A stretch of DNA of 64,000 nucleotides, from positions 186,001-250,000 of the forward strand of contig NC_042521.1 in assembly GCF_900963305.1 (NCBI RefSeq). The letters are read 5' to 3'. The DNA is from Echeneis naucrates. Lineage: Eukaryota > Chordata > Actinopteri > Carangiformes > Echeneidae. Below the pieces are notes generated by a model. That model worked only from the letters and a program-made list of their open reading frames with translations, had not been told where the DNA came from and ran no database searches. Made by a program: the position numbers and the translations under genes. Of this stretch, positions 48,795 through 59,734 are shown in pieces (the first letter of the stretch is position 1; the number at the start of each line of letters is the position of its first letter).

Positions 48795-51700
48795 TCAACT
48801 GCTCAGGTTCTGGTCATACCTGGAAACAACACAAACGATGTCAGAGGAAGTCAATACGTGGCCTCCACCTTCAGATCCAAATGGACACCAGCTGGGCTCA
48901 TCTGCTTTTACCCAGAAGTCTTAGAGGCAAGCACTCACTGTCTGACGCAGTCTGGGATCTGCACATGCTCAGTAGGAACGGACTGTGACAGATCCTGAAG
49001 GCTGTTGATGAACTGGAGCTTCCTGCTGAACTTAGTGCTGAAGAAGCGGAGGAGGAAGGTTTATCCGTTTTTAACAAAGGTCTGAGAGTTGTTTTAGTGT
49101 GGTTTCATTTAGTTACCTGGTTTAGTTAGTCCCACAACCCAGCAGCAGTGCGAGCATGTGCAGAACTCACCTGATGAAGGGTTTGATGATGGTGATCAGG
49201 GCCTTGATGTACCAGGTGGGATGGACCACATAAAACCCCTTCAGGTTCTTCCTCAGTCTGACAAACACAGAGCAGACATTCAGTCTGGTCCAGACCAGGA
49301 GGAGGTCTAAGACCACAAGCTTCCACACAGGACTGGACCTGCCCCGTAGGAAGACCACATTACAGGTTACGGGTTTCCTCAGGAGTCTGATGCCCCCTGG
49401 TGGACTTAGTGACACAAACAAGCCCAACACAGGACATAAACAAAGATGATGACATCGCTCTGTCTGACTGGTGTCTGATTGGTCATACCTCCTGTGGATG
49501 GTGGTGTAACACTCTCTGAGCCAACTGATTCCTGGGAGTTTTTCCTTTTGACCTCCAGCACAAAAATAAATGATCACGTAGTTTTCTGAGACCATGAGGT
49601 CCAGTGTCCCCACAACATACCTGTGGACAGACAGGTAGACACAGAGACAGACAGCGTCAGTATTTTCACTGTTAGAAAGTTGCTGTTAGCATATAGCAGC
49701 TTCCCAGAGCAGCTAACATGGATTTATTTTAGATAAACAGTAAAATGACGTTAAGACCTTTAAATAGTTTTCACTGATGTTTGTGTGACACCACATTCCA
49801 TGTCCACCATGACAGTGGACATTTTGTCCTCAGGTGTTTTACCTGAACAGGTTGTCCATCACATACTGGTAATTGTCCAGACTGTTCTCTGGCAGGTAAC
49901 AGGAGGAGAACACAATGATGTCATTCAGACTGTCTCCATAGTAACCTGACAGATGCAGAGGGGGAGGAGCCAAAGGTGAGGATGAGACCAGGTAAAGCAG
50001 CACACAGGTGAGTCCACCTGCAGTGGGCCCTACCTCCATGGGACAGAACCCGGAGAAATGGCTCCAGGACACTCATGTTGACCTGGGTCTCCTGGGGTGG
50101 CTCAACTGTGGAGAAACAGCGCCACCTGGTACCCTGACCGTCCACCATGTCCTCCTGCCCCAGGGATCCTAGTCCGGTCTGACAGTCAGACTTGGACCTG
50201 GGACCAGCTGGTCTGCATCGGATGGACGCCACCCCAAGACGCCGCAGGTCGTCTGCCAAATGAGTCAATGTTTATGTGTGAACTGTGCCGCCGGCCATTT
50301 GACCTCGGACCTCTTACCTTCCAGGTCCAAGTCGTAGATGGGGAAGAGCAGCGATTCACTGTCAGAGGGTGTTTCCATGGCGTCCAGGTCAAAGTCAAGG
50401 CCTGTGTCTTCGTCATCATCATCAGGGGAGGGGGAGAGGAAGGCCGAGGGGAAGTCATCTGAGACCGCCGACTCACTGCGACCTGAGAACCAGCAACACA
50501 AGCTGAACCTGACAAACTTGTACCACCCAATCAGGACGGACAACAGAGAAGTCAGCTCCGCCCCCTCACCACTCCTCAGACCAATATGTGACATCAACTC
50601 CGTGATGCTTCCTGGTTCTTTATTCGTCTGTTACCTAAAGACAAACTGAGTGTTGGCGCCGCCAGAACTTTCTTCTTTGTTGGTTGTGACAGATCCAGAT
50701 TGGTGGGAGGATCTGAGACAGGAATCAGGACTTTCAGTCACATTATCCACTTTATCATAAAGATTATTTTATATTTATCATCAGAACAACTAATTTGATT
50801 CATCAGATGAAAAATATTTTATTTTTTATTTATATTCAGAATAAAATTTTAATGACTTATTTTCATCTTATAATTTCTTTATCCTATTCTATTCTAGTTT
50901 TTTTCATTTAGATGTGTTATAAATTCAACCACTTCACTGTATATTTTAAATTGTACATGTTAGGTTTACAATTGATCTTAATTTGGGACCAAATGACTAA
51001 AACATTTTCTATAACTGTGTGTTCATTATTTTTCATGTTGGAAATATTCTGGCTGTACCTGGTCTGTCTCCATTCAGATTCGAATCGACCTCATCTGCTC
51101 CTAACAACAAGAAGAGACGATGTCAGACAGGAAGAAGAAGAAGAGGAGGAGGATGAAGAGAAGATACCTGAGTGGAAATCAAACTCTTGTTCAACACTGC
51201 CTACTGAGAGACAAAGACAGGGCATGATGAGGTCGCAGGCTTCAGCCTGAAGAAGATGATGATGATAATGATGATGAGTTCTCACCTTCCTCAGAGGTTT
51301 CTCCCTCCAACTTGCCTCGATCTTAAAAACAAAGAGATTGGAGGTGAAACAACAGAAACTCCCTGGCACTTAGACTCGTTTAATTCCTGTCACCTGTTGA
51401 CTCACCTGTTATGGCAGCACTGTTACCTTTCCCCAGCTCACCTGTACCCTCTGAGGACGAAGATAAGAAATATTCAGATATGGAAATCAAACAAAATCAA
51501 GGTCAGAGCAGAAGACTTTCAGTTTAATGGTGTTGGCTCAGTTAGCTGCAGCTAACAGCCAATAACAGCTGTGATTGATCATTGATCAGGACATGATGAA
51601 GACAGACCTGATTCATCATCAGATGGAGCAGCAGGTTTTGTATTGGTGGCTGAAGCATCATTCGCCATTGCTGTAGTTGTAGTTGTATCATTATTAGCAA

Positions 51701-52522
51701 TATTAGCTATGTTAGCTGTATTAGCTCTATTATCTGTAATAACTGTGTTAGAAGTGTTAGCTGTGTCAGCTGTCTTAGCATTGTTAGCAGTGTCAGCTAT
51801 GTTAGCTGTGTTAAACGTGCTAGCTATGTCAGCTGTCTTAGCAGTGTTAGCAGTGTCAGCTGTGTTAGCTGTGCTAGCTGTCTTAGCAGTGTTAGCAGTG
51901 TCAGCTGTGCTAGCTGTGTCAGCTGTCTTAGCAGTGTTAGCAGTGTCAGTTATGTTAGCTGTGCTAGCTGTCTTAGCAGTGTTAGCAGTGTCAGCAGTGT
52001 CAGCTGTCTTAGCAGTGTTAGCAGTGTCAGCTGTGTTAGCTGTGCTAGCTGTCTTAGCAGTGTTAGCAGTGTCAGCTGTGCTAGCTGTGTTATCAGTGTT
52101 AGCGGTCATGCTGACGGAGCTGTGGATGCTCTCTGTGTCTTCAGGTGTTTCCAGTCTGTTCACAGAAAGATGGATGTTAATGAACTTCGGGGAATCATTT
52201 TCTTCATTTTTGTGAACTCGTACTTTTAGATAAACACTTAAAAGTCAAATTCAGTCCTTCTTTTTTCATCCATCCTCCAAGTTAAATAAATAGGAGCGTC
52301 TGATGAGCCTTGATGCTGACGGCAAAAATGGAAGAGAAGTAAAGCAGCAATACAGCTGTTGAACGGCTAACATTAGCAGTTAGCTCAGACAGAGCTGCTG
52401 CAAGTCTGTAAACTGAGTGGTGGGCAGGACTACAAATGTGACCTGACCTCTAGAGTTAAAATCTAGTGATGGAACTTTGACCTGGGGGCTTGGTCCTCTT
52501 GTTCTTCCTCTCTGGACTCCAT
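48795..52522 (-). CDS. bnipl: BNIPL (BNIP2-like), BCH-domain protein
   Basis: BNIPL belongs to the BNIP2 family of BCH-domain scaffolds that bind Rho/Cdc42 regulators and affect cell shape and apoptosis. Minus-strand coding exons are 52522-52482, 52155-51608, 50712-50635, 50482-50318, 50252-50034, 49945-49843, 49620-49489, 49257-49171, 49037-48939 and 48819-48795. Together they are 1497 bases, or 498 residues. Family marks are [88 protein letters not shown] and [13 protein letters not shown]. They appear in the same order as in human BNIP2/BNIPL. The BCH/CRAL-TRIO domain fills about the last 180 residues. The second exon is mostly a Thr/Ala/Asn/Asp repeat not known to me in mammals. Phase-1 micro-exons may lie between 51608 and 50712. 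The CDC42SE1-MINDY1 context favours BNIPL over BNIP2. Confidence 0.88.
51690..52110 (-). repeat. Coding tandem repeat in BNIPL exon 2
   Basis: Nine- to fifteen-base units based on GCTAACACAGCTAAGACAGC encode runs of [12 protein letters not shown]-type residues, about 130 in a row. The unit lengths are multiples of three, so the repeat is open on both strands. The long hydrophobic frame on the plus strand (Leu/Ala/Val) is its mirror image. Confidence 0.9.
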
Positions 52523-52637
52523 GTTCTTCCTGCTCCTATGAAGATTCAGAACATGATGGAAGTTTGAATGGCTACAGACTAAAGCTAAAGTTTCAGTCAG
52601 TGAACACAACTGAACGTTCCTCAGACTCTGACACTCC

Positions 52638-53330
52638 GGTCAGCCAGAACATTCAGACCACCTGATCCTGACCCTCCTCTCGACCTCTGAAGCTGAGCTG
52701 TGGGAATTGAAGATGTTAGCAGCAGATCCTTAAAGTCCCATAAATTGCGAGTTGGATCCTCCATGGATCTGGACTTGTTGGTCCATCTCAGATTTGGGGC
52801 CAAGTCAACACCCTGAACTGTTCCACAAACCTCCTGAATGTTGTTCAGTGGCAGGACAGGGAGCCTGATCCTGCTGGAAGAGACCACTGACATCAGAGAA
52901 TACTGTCTATGACCACCGATCTGTGCTACGTGTCAAAGTAACATTCACATGATTGAATGGCCTGAATGTCCAAAGCATCACCGTGTCAGCACCAGCTGGT
53001 CTCCTTCCCTATGTGGGCAAGGAGAGCTGTTCATATACAGATTTAGTCTTTTGTGACAAAAACCATTTCCCCCTCAGGGATCATTCAGATTCTGGTTCTG
53101 ATTCTGATAATCCACCCTCAGAACCTGAATGAACTTCATCAGTTTGAGCTACGCAGCCTCTGCTGGATCAGACCACCAGTGACCCTCGACCTTTGACCCT
53201 GTGGTCCAGTGGTCCTTTTCATTTTGCCAGGTTACGTCCCCTACAGAGCAGGAAGATCCCACCTACGAACAGGTATCTGTGGTAACCAGGTAATCACCTC
53301 CCTGTGGTCATAATGTTATGGCTGATCATT
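52638..53330 (-). mobile_element. Decayed Tc1/mariner DNA transposon
   Basis: The ends are imperfect inverted copies: CAGCCAGAACATTCAGACCAC at the left, and GTGGTCATAATGTTATGGCTG at the right. On the minus strand near 52700-52790 one reads RSMEDPTRNLWDFKDLLL. This matches RSMEAPPRNLQDLKDLLL of a fish Tc1-like transposase as I recall it. Further fragments follow the expected order. The copy is about 690 bases, roughly half of full length, with the middle shortened and no long open frame. It lies between the BNIPL and MINDY1 promoters. Confidence 0.82.
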
Positions 53331-54535
53331 GTTTATAACAGATCATGTGACTCCAGTCGAACAGGAAACTCTTTAGTCTCAAACTTTCTGTTCAATGAAG
53401 CTGAAAATAAAACACTGAACTTTCAGACAAACTAAAGAATCAGTCTGAGACGTCCAAAAGGACAGCCTGTCCTCAACCTTCTGAGGACAAACGCTTCCCA
53501 CCTCACTTTGTCAGAGTCAAACCAACCGGCTGAAGGAAACTTTATTTACACAGCACTTATGTCAGAGACAGCCAGACGGGAAGGAAACAGTCCAACAACA
53601 AAACTGAAGACAAATATGACATTAAAAGAAAATACAGACTTACAGCAGCGTCACAGGAGAGACAGTCCTTCTGCAGCAGCTGGGGGACGAGAGACAGGTG
53701 AGACGGCCTCAGGACAAACAGCCAGATCACCAAACAAACTGGTGCTGCACACCTGGAGACGCACCTGATGACATCACCACAGCTTTTATCAGTTTATGGG
53801 TGGACTCTGGATCCTCAGCTGTCTGTCTGTCTCTCCCTGTCCTGTCTGTCTCTACCTGCCCGGTCTGTCTCTTCCTGCCCGGTCTGTCTCTTCCTGTTCT
53901 TTCTCCTACCTGCCCTGTCTGTCTCGTGCTTTCAGACATGACAGCAGAAATGTGGCGTGTTACTGGTGCAAGTACCCGCCCTGTTACCATGACAACCATG
54001 ACTGTACAGGGGGATCGGTTCCATACAAGTTCTCACCTGCTCAAGTTAATGCTTTTGTTCAAGGAGGTCAAAGTTCACACTTTCAGCACAGACGTGTTTT
54101 GTAACGTTCTTCATTGGTGAAAAATCACAACAAGGATTTCTGAGGCTTTAAACTCGACTGCAATGCATCCTGGGAATTGTATTCAGATTAGAAAACAGTG
54201 TTTGTGAATCAGTTGAACCGATGTATAAAGAAAACAACCAATTGAACTGATGCGAACCAGAAGAGTCCAGGACTTTAAGCACAATGTGGACTCTGGATGT
54301 AGTCAGCTGAGGAACAGGGTCTGAAATCTGCCCTGATGCCCTCAATTTCTAGAGTGAAGCTTTTAGCCACTGGAGGGCGACAGAGAAACCCAATCCCACA
54401 CCCAGACCATTAGATGTCAACCCGGTCCACAGAGCAGTCCACACCGCCTCCTCGATCCATGTCTGTTAATTTATCAGATATTAAGATCCACATAGTTACC
54501 CTGAATGCACCGGGGGCTTTACCATTTCCTCCAGA
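53331..54535. other. Intergenic DNA upstream of MINDY1
   Basis: No gene is recognised. At 53820-53930 a short tandem array of tgtctgtctcttcctgcc-type units occurs. At 53535-53560 a tttatttacacagcac word resembles the fish repeat at 48440. Confidence 0.5.
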
Positions 54536-55085
54536 TCTCCAGAACTCCACAGGGTCCTTCAGGGTCCATGGACCTTCAGACTCCACAAGGTCCCCCATGG
54601 TCCATGGATCAGACTCCACAGGGCCCTTCAGGGTCCATGGATCAGACTCCACAGGGTCCATAGACCTTCAGGACCCTTCAGGATCCATAGATCTTCAGGA
54701 CCCTTCAGGGTCCATGGATCAGACTCCACAGGGTCCATAGACCTTCAGGACCCTTCAGGATCCATAGATCTTCAGGACCCTTCAGGGTCCATGGATCAGA
54801 CTCCACAGGGTCCATAGACCTTCAGGACCCTTCAGGGTCCATGGATCAGACCACAGGGTCCATAGACCTTCAGGACCCTTCAGGATCCATAGATCTTCAG
54901 GACCCTTCAGGGTCCATAGACCTTCAGGACCCTTCAGGGTCCATGGATCAGACTCCACAGGGTCCATAGACCTTCAGGACCCTTCAGGGTCCGTGGATCA
55001 GACCACAGGGTCCATAGATCTTCAGGACCCTTCAGGGTCCATGGATCAGACTCCACAGGGTCCTTCAGGGTCCACAGACTTTTAG
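54536..55085. repeat. Minisatellite of ggtccatggatcagactcc-type units
   Basis: About 550 bases combine a few words: cttcaggacccttcagg, gtccatggatcagac, tccacaggg and tccatagac. They occur in higher-order blocks of roughly 50 to 100 bases. Open frames on both strands (Asp-Pro-Val-Glu-Ser and Pro-Trp-Thr-Leu-Lys repeats) arise from the array. Confidence 0.9.
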
Positions 55086-55307
55086 GCTGAAGGGGACCAT
55101 CAGGTCCAGAGTCCAGTTCAGACTTATCTCCACCAACCACAACCAGAACCGACTGCTCAGTTCAACAATCCAACAACTGGATTGAACCGGACCTGAAGAA
55201 GAGCCGGTGCTTCAAACGCGTTCATTAAAACTACACCGGAAATGACCCGAACCGAAAACAAAAAACAGAAACATCAAACACATTATTTTCCTCCATAATC
55301 CCAAAAA

Positions 55308-55324
55308 GGGTTAGGGTTAGGGTT
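55308..55324 (+). repeat. Short interstitial telomere-like tract
   Basis: Nearly three perfect GGGTTA units, within 110 bases of the MINDY1 promoter CRE. Confidence 0.8.
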
Positions 55325-55422
55325 GTGTCTGTTTGTGTCTCTAATCTGTCTGACTGTGTGTTTGTTTTGCGTTAAAGCCAACCCGGGGCTAACGGCTAAC
55401 AGTTTCTGAAGTTGAGCGGATG

Positions 55423-55430
55423 TGACGTCA
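55423..55430. promoter_or_regulatory. Consensus CRE in the MINDY1 promoter
   Basis: Perfect TGACGTCA, extended to the 10-base palindrome GTGACGTCAC. It lies about 230 bases before the end of the presumed first exon. Confidence 0.5.
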
Positions 55431-55499
55431 CGGTGGCCTGTTCGTGTCTGGCGGTGGGCGGGGCTTGGGAGGAGAGACGAATGTAAACAGCTAACACGC

Positions 55500-55651
55500 C
55501 CGTTATCCCCGTTGGCACCGAAAGCACCGAACACTCCGTCACACCGGACCGGAACCACGACCTGAGCCAGATCATTGAGGGGACCTGGGCCAGATCAGCA
55601 CCGGGTCCCAGGCGGACCGGACTCGGTCTCTGCGGATCGACAGGAACTTGG
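55500..55651 (+). other. Probable MINDY1 5' UTR exon
   Basis: A GC-rich stretch ends in a strong donor (ACTTGG followed by GTGAGT) at 55651. It can join the acceptor tccacag before 56170, whose exon runs through the start codon at 56374. The upstream limit is not fixed. Confidence 0.45.
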
Positions 55652-56373
55652 GTGAGTTAGCTCGAAGCGCTAGCTGGTTAGCTCGGGGGCAGAGAGCAGG
55701 TTCAGCTCCCGGTCCGGAGACAGGGAGTCCAACGACCCTAACCCTGTCCCCGCGGACTAATCCCGACCACAGGTCCCCCCTGCACCAGGATTCTGCGGCT
55801 GGAGGACCAGATCCGTCTCCGGGAATCAGGGGCCCTGGACCAGAATCTCTGTAACAACTTCAGTCCCAGAAAAGACCCGAAGCTTCACTTCAGGTCCTGA
55901 ATCGGATCACGATCAGGAGGAGGATCCGGTTTTCAGGCTTTTGAGTGACTCTGAATCTTTTTCACAACATTCATGTTGTTTTCAGAGAACTTGTGACTGT
56001 AGTGATGTCACAGTGATGTCATCGGAGTCCAGCTGGGAGCTGACTCAGATATTTACCTTCTGTTCAGTAATACCTGACCAGTCATTCTCTGAAGCCCCTC
56101 CCCCTGTGTGACGTCAGCTGGTGGTCTGGTGTTTTTAATCGTTTGTTCCACTTGTCTGTTTGTCCACAGGTGTGACAGGAAGCCAACAGACATTACCAAC
56201 GTCACGTCTGAAGCCGCTGGTGGCGGGCTCATCGGCGTCCCCTCGTCGCCATGTTGAAGCTGCTCTGTCAGTCCTTTATCTGGGGTTAGACGTCTCTCAT
56301 GACGACCTCAGCTCCCGATCTGTGACGTAGCGGGCCTCGTTTCTCCGGCACCGCCCAGTCTGGTCAGCTGACG

Positions 56374-58429
56374 ATGGCCGAGTCCAGCTCGCAGCCGGTG
56401 ATGGCAGATCAGCTGGTCGATCCCACCCTCACAGAAAGTGTCTCCAAAGAACTGATAGTAACCATAGCGACAGAGGAGCCGGCCCGGATGCAGACATTGG
56501 ACCTGAGAGACAACGTCCTGAGCAGCAACGGGGACGCTGACAGTCCACTACCTGGTAAAGACCTGAAGGAGGAGGTCACGCCCACACCAGCAGAGTCCTC
56601 AATGGCCTCGTCTGAAAATGGTATTGTAACCATGGTAACCACAGTCACCACAGAAGAAGAAGATGTGTCAACCCTACTCAGACACACGGAAACCTTCGGG
56701 GGACAGAACAGAGCGGGAGACCCAGGTGAGGCCCAGACCTGGTCCAGACTAAACTGTCTGTGGCTGCAGGATGTTTTAGTGTCTCATAGAGGTGGAGCCT
56801 CACTAAAGGGCCCGTTGACAGCAAGTAACAGGTTTTATAAAGGGGGCAGGACTAGAGGTCTGGATCTGATGGGGTGATATGGTCCCAAGTCCCAAGTCAG
56901 AGCTGGTTCACATTCAAGAAATGGAGGGGAACAGGAGACGCCTTTGTTGCTCTGAGAAGTGATTGGCTGTTGACCAGAGAGTGGCCAGTATCTGGACACA
57001 AAGAGGACAGAAAGTCATTGAGAGTTCTCTGGTGTCTTCAGGATGTCAGAGCACTCTGGTCTCTCATCTGTCCCTGGTCCTGTGTCTGCAGGTCTGGATC
57101 TGGACCTGGAGGACAGCTTGTCCATGGTGACAGGTGGAGGCTCGGAGGACCAGCAGGAGTCCACAGACTCTGCGTCTCTGTCCATACCCAGTCTGGAGCT
57201 GTCAGATGGGTTCATGGTCACAGGAAGCTCCCTGGATGTGGAGGACGGTCTGTCCTCCACATGCTCTGCTCCAGGCTGCTCCCAGTCCACAAGGGTCCCC
57301 GGTCTGAAGGATCAGGACTCACCAGGACCTGCAGGTGAGCCTGATCCCACTTTGTAACAGCGAGGATGATGATGCAGATGTCTCAGCTGTGTTCAATCAA
57401 TCAATTTATTTATAAAGCACAATTTTAAATAAACACAAAGGTTACCAAAGTGCTTTACATTAACATAAACTAAAAACACAGAATACTAAAGGTAAAAACA
57501 CAATAAAAATGAGTAAATAAAAGATAAATGTGTTAATGGACACAGTGACACTATGGTCCTCTTGTCCACGGGGGGCACTGCTGCTGCAGATGCTCCTCTT
57601 CCTCCTGCCTCCTCCTCTTCCTCAGGTCCGGCTGCCGAGTCCAGACCAGCTGTCCCAGTCTATTACCTGGTGAAGTGGATCAGCTGGAAGGAGAAGAAGA
57701 CACCCATCATCACTCAGAGCGAGAACGGACCCTGTCCACTGCTCGCCATCATGAACACGCTGTTCCTGCGCTGGAAGGTGTTACACACACACACACACAC
57801 ATACACACACACTGAGTCATCAGGGGCAGAATTTTCTAGATTATCTTCCAAACCCACATGACTGACTGTGTGTGTGTCTCCAGGCAAAGCTTCCTGCTCA
57901 GACTGAAGTTGTCACCACTGAGGAACTGATGGCTCACCTGGGTGAGATGTTGTTGTTTACCTGTTCAAGTGCTGTCAAGGGGACAGAGCTGTCAGCTTGT
58001 GTTTGTGTGTGTCTTTGTGTAGGAGAGTGTGTGCTGTCGGTCACACCTAGAGAGAAAACTGATGGGATGGAGCTGAATTTCCAACAGGTACACAAACACA
58101 CACACACACTCTAACACATTAAAAACCAGGTTATTTAAGATTAAGTTCAAACAAGAGATGTCTTCGTGAATCAGCTCACTGCTGTGTGTGTGTGTGTGTG
58201 TGTGAGTGTAGAACATGAGTGATGCCATGGCCGTCCTCCCAAAGTTGTCCACAGGTCTGGACGTGAACGTCCGTTTCACCGGCGTGTCGGACTTTGAGTA
58301 CACGCCTGAATGCATCGTGTTCGACCTGCTCGACATCCCACTGTACCATGGCTGGCTGCTGGATCCTCAGGTACACTGTTGAAGTCTGAGAGGGACACAC
58401 AGCCTGCAGAGCCCCACTGTCACACTGAA

Positions 58430-58461
<32 letters not shown>

Positions 58462-59582
58462 TCCAGAGATGGCAGCTGCTGTGGGGAAACTGAGTTATAA
58501 TCAGCTGGTGGAGAAAATCATTGACTACAAACACTCAGCTGACAGCAGCCGAGTCAGTGAAGGTAACACAAAGGCACTGACTGTACATTGATGAATCATG
58601 TTTGGGAATCAAGAGTACTCACTCTGTTGTGTATCTCTTTGTGTGTCTGTGTGTGTTTGCGGTTCAGGTCTGTTAGCAGAGCAGTTTCTTGAGTCCACAG
58701 CGACTCAGTTGTCGTATCACGGATTGTGTGAACTCAACACAACAGTTAAAGAGGGAGAGATTTCTGTTTTCTTCAGGAACAACCACTTCAGCACCATGAT
58801 CAAACACAAGGTACATACACAAACAGATAAACACAGACACACACGCCTGTCAGTGTTGTTAAAGCTTTTTGTCCTTCAGGGTTACCTGTACCTGCTGGTC
58901 ACAGATCAGGGCTTCCTGCAGGAGGACAGTTTAATCTGGGAGTCTCTTCATAACGTTGAGGGAGATGGAAACTTCTGTGACTCCGACTTCAGACTGTGTC
59001 ATCAGAGAGCGCCGCCCACTGCCACCCTGCCCCCCTCCACCCAGGACCAGCAGAGACAGATCGACCAGGTGAGACAGGGACGGACTGGGGGGGGGGGCAG
59101 CAGAGACAGACCCTCTGAGCACTGTCCATCTGTCTCGTTGTAAGGACTACCTGGTTGCCGTGTCCCTGCAGCAGCAGGACGGGGCCCCGGGGCCCCTCAG
59201 TGACCTGGAGTTGGCCCGCCAGCTTCAACAGGAGGAATATCAGCAACGGCAGCAACAGGGACCAGGACAGGCGGGACAACAGGCGGGACAACAGGTGGGA
59301 CAGCAGAGGAAAACAGGAGACATCTGTCCTCCTACAGCTTGTATTAGTCATGTGATCAGGCCACTGCACAAATATATTTTAGACTGTAATTGGGGCCACA
59401 ATTAATCTTTCCTGTTGCCAGAGGTCAGAGGTCAGGCAGACGCTCCTGAAGAATTTACCCAGAATCCTCCAGTTTTCATCCAGTTACTTAATGCACTGTT
59501 GTTTTCCTGTTTGCAGGTCAGAGGTCAGGGGTCACAGCAAGCCAGGAGGAGAGACAAAGACTCAGACTGTGTCCTCCTTTAG
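56374..59582 (+). CDS. mindy1: MINDY1 (FAM63A), K48-specific deubiquitinase
   Basis: MINDY1 is a cysteine protease that trims long K48-linked ubiquitin chains. Eleven coding exons are 56374-56725, 57092-57334, 57626-57777, 57884-57941, 58023-58087, 58212-58370, 58460-58562, 58668-58810, 58880-59068, 59145-59294 and 59517-59582. They give 559 residues, against 469 in human. The first 200 or so residues are acidic, Ser/Thr-rich and unlike human. The catalytic domain then begins at YYLVKWISWKEKKTPIITQS. The catalytic cysteine is in NGPCPLLAIMN and the catalytic histidine in RNNHFSTMIKHK. GLDVNVRFTGVSDFEYTPE and LLVTDQGFLQE are almost identical to human. A ubiquitin-binding MIU helix follows (LELARQLQQEEYQQ). 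The protein ends in SDCVLL, a CxxL box like human DCILL. The genomic frame also runs past the last donor at 59294 into a short alternative tail. Confidence 0.96.
57393..57505 (+). mobile_element. Short interspersed fish repeat in MINDY1 intron 2
   Basis: The words caatcaatttatttataaag and ccaaagtgctttaca are typical of a widespread fish repeat. Too little is present to name the family. Confidence 0.45.
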
Positions 59583-59705
59583 ATTCTTCATCATCCTCAT
59601 CTGTAAAACACACACAGACACACAAATGCACATGCAGATACACACAGACATACACACAGTCAGCTCGATGCCAAACCCCAGTGCTTTGTCTGCCAGGAGA
59701 TGTTT

Positions 59706-59711
59706 AATAAA
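59706..59711 (+). terminator. Candidate MINDY1 poly(A) signal
   Basis: An AATAAA lies about 125 bases after the MINDY1 stop codon. Confidence 0.65.
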
Positions 59712-59734
59712 GTTTATTCAAATGACCTAATCAG

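Noticed and set aside
50105-50110. A possible splice acceptor (tccacag) inside the BNIPL exon 50252-50034
   Set aside because: The protein reads straight through it ([20 protein letters not shown]) in line with the human BNIP2 segment, so no intron is needed.
51058-51103. A candidate BNIPL exon ([12 protein letters not shown]) with good-looking splice signals
   Set aside because: It would start in phase 1 but end in phase 2, which breaks the conserved frame of the next exon.
51643-52215. A 190-residue hydrophobic frame on the plus strand, like a multi-pass membrane protein
   Set aside because: It is the mirror image of the BNIPL coding repeat. The minus frame has matching splice sites and phase, while the plus frame has no homologue or splice support.
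54410-55140. Repeated Asp-Pro-Val-Glu-Ser and Trp-Thr-Leu-Lys frames on the minus strand
   Set aside because: They are produced by the minisatellite, with no start context, splice sites or similar protein.
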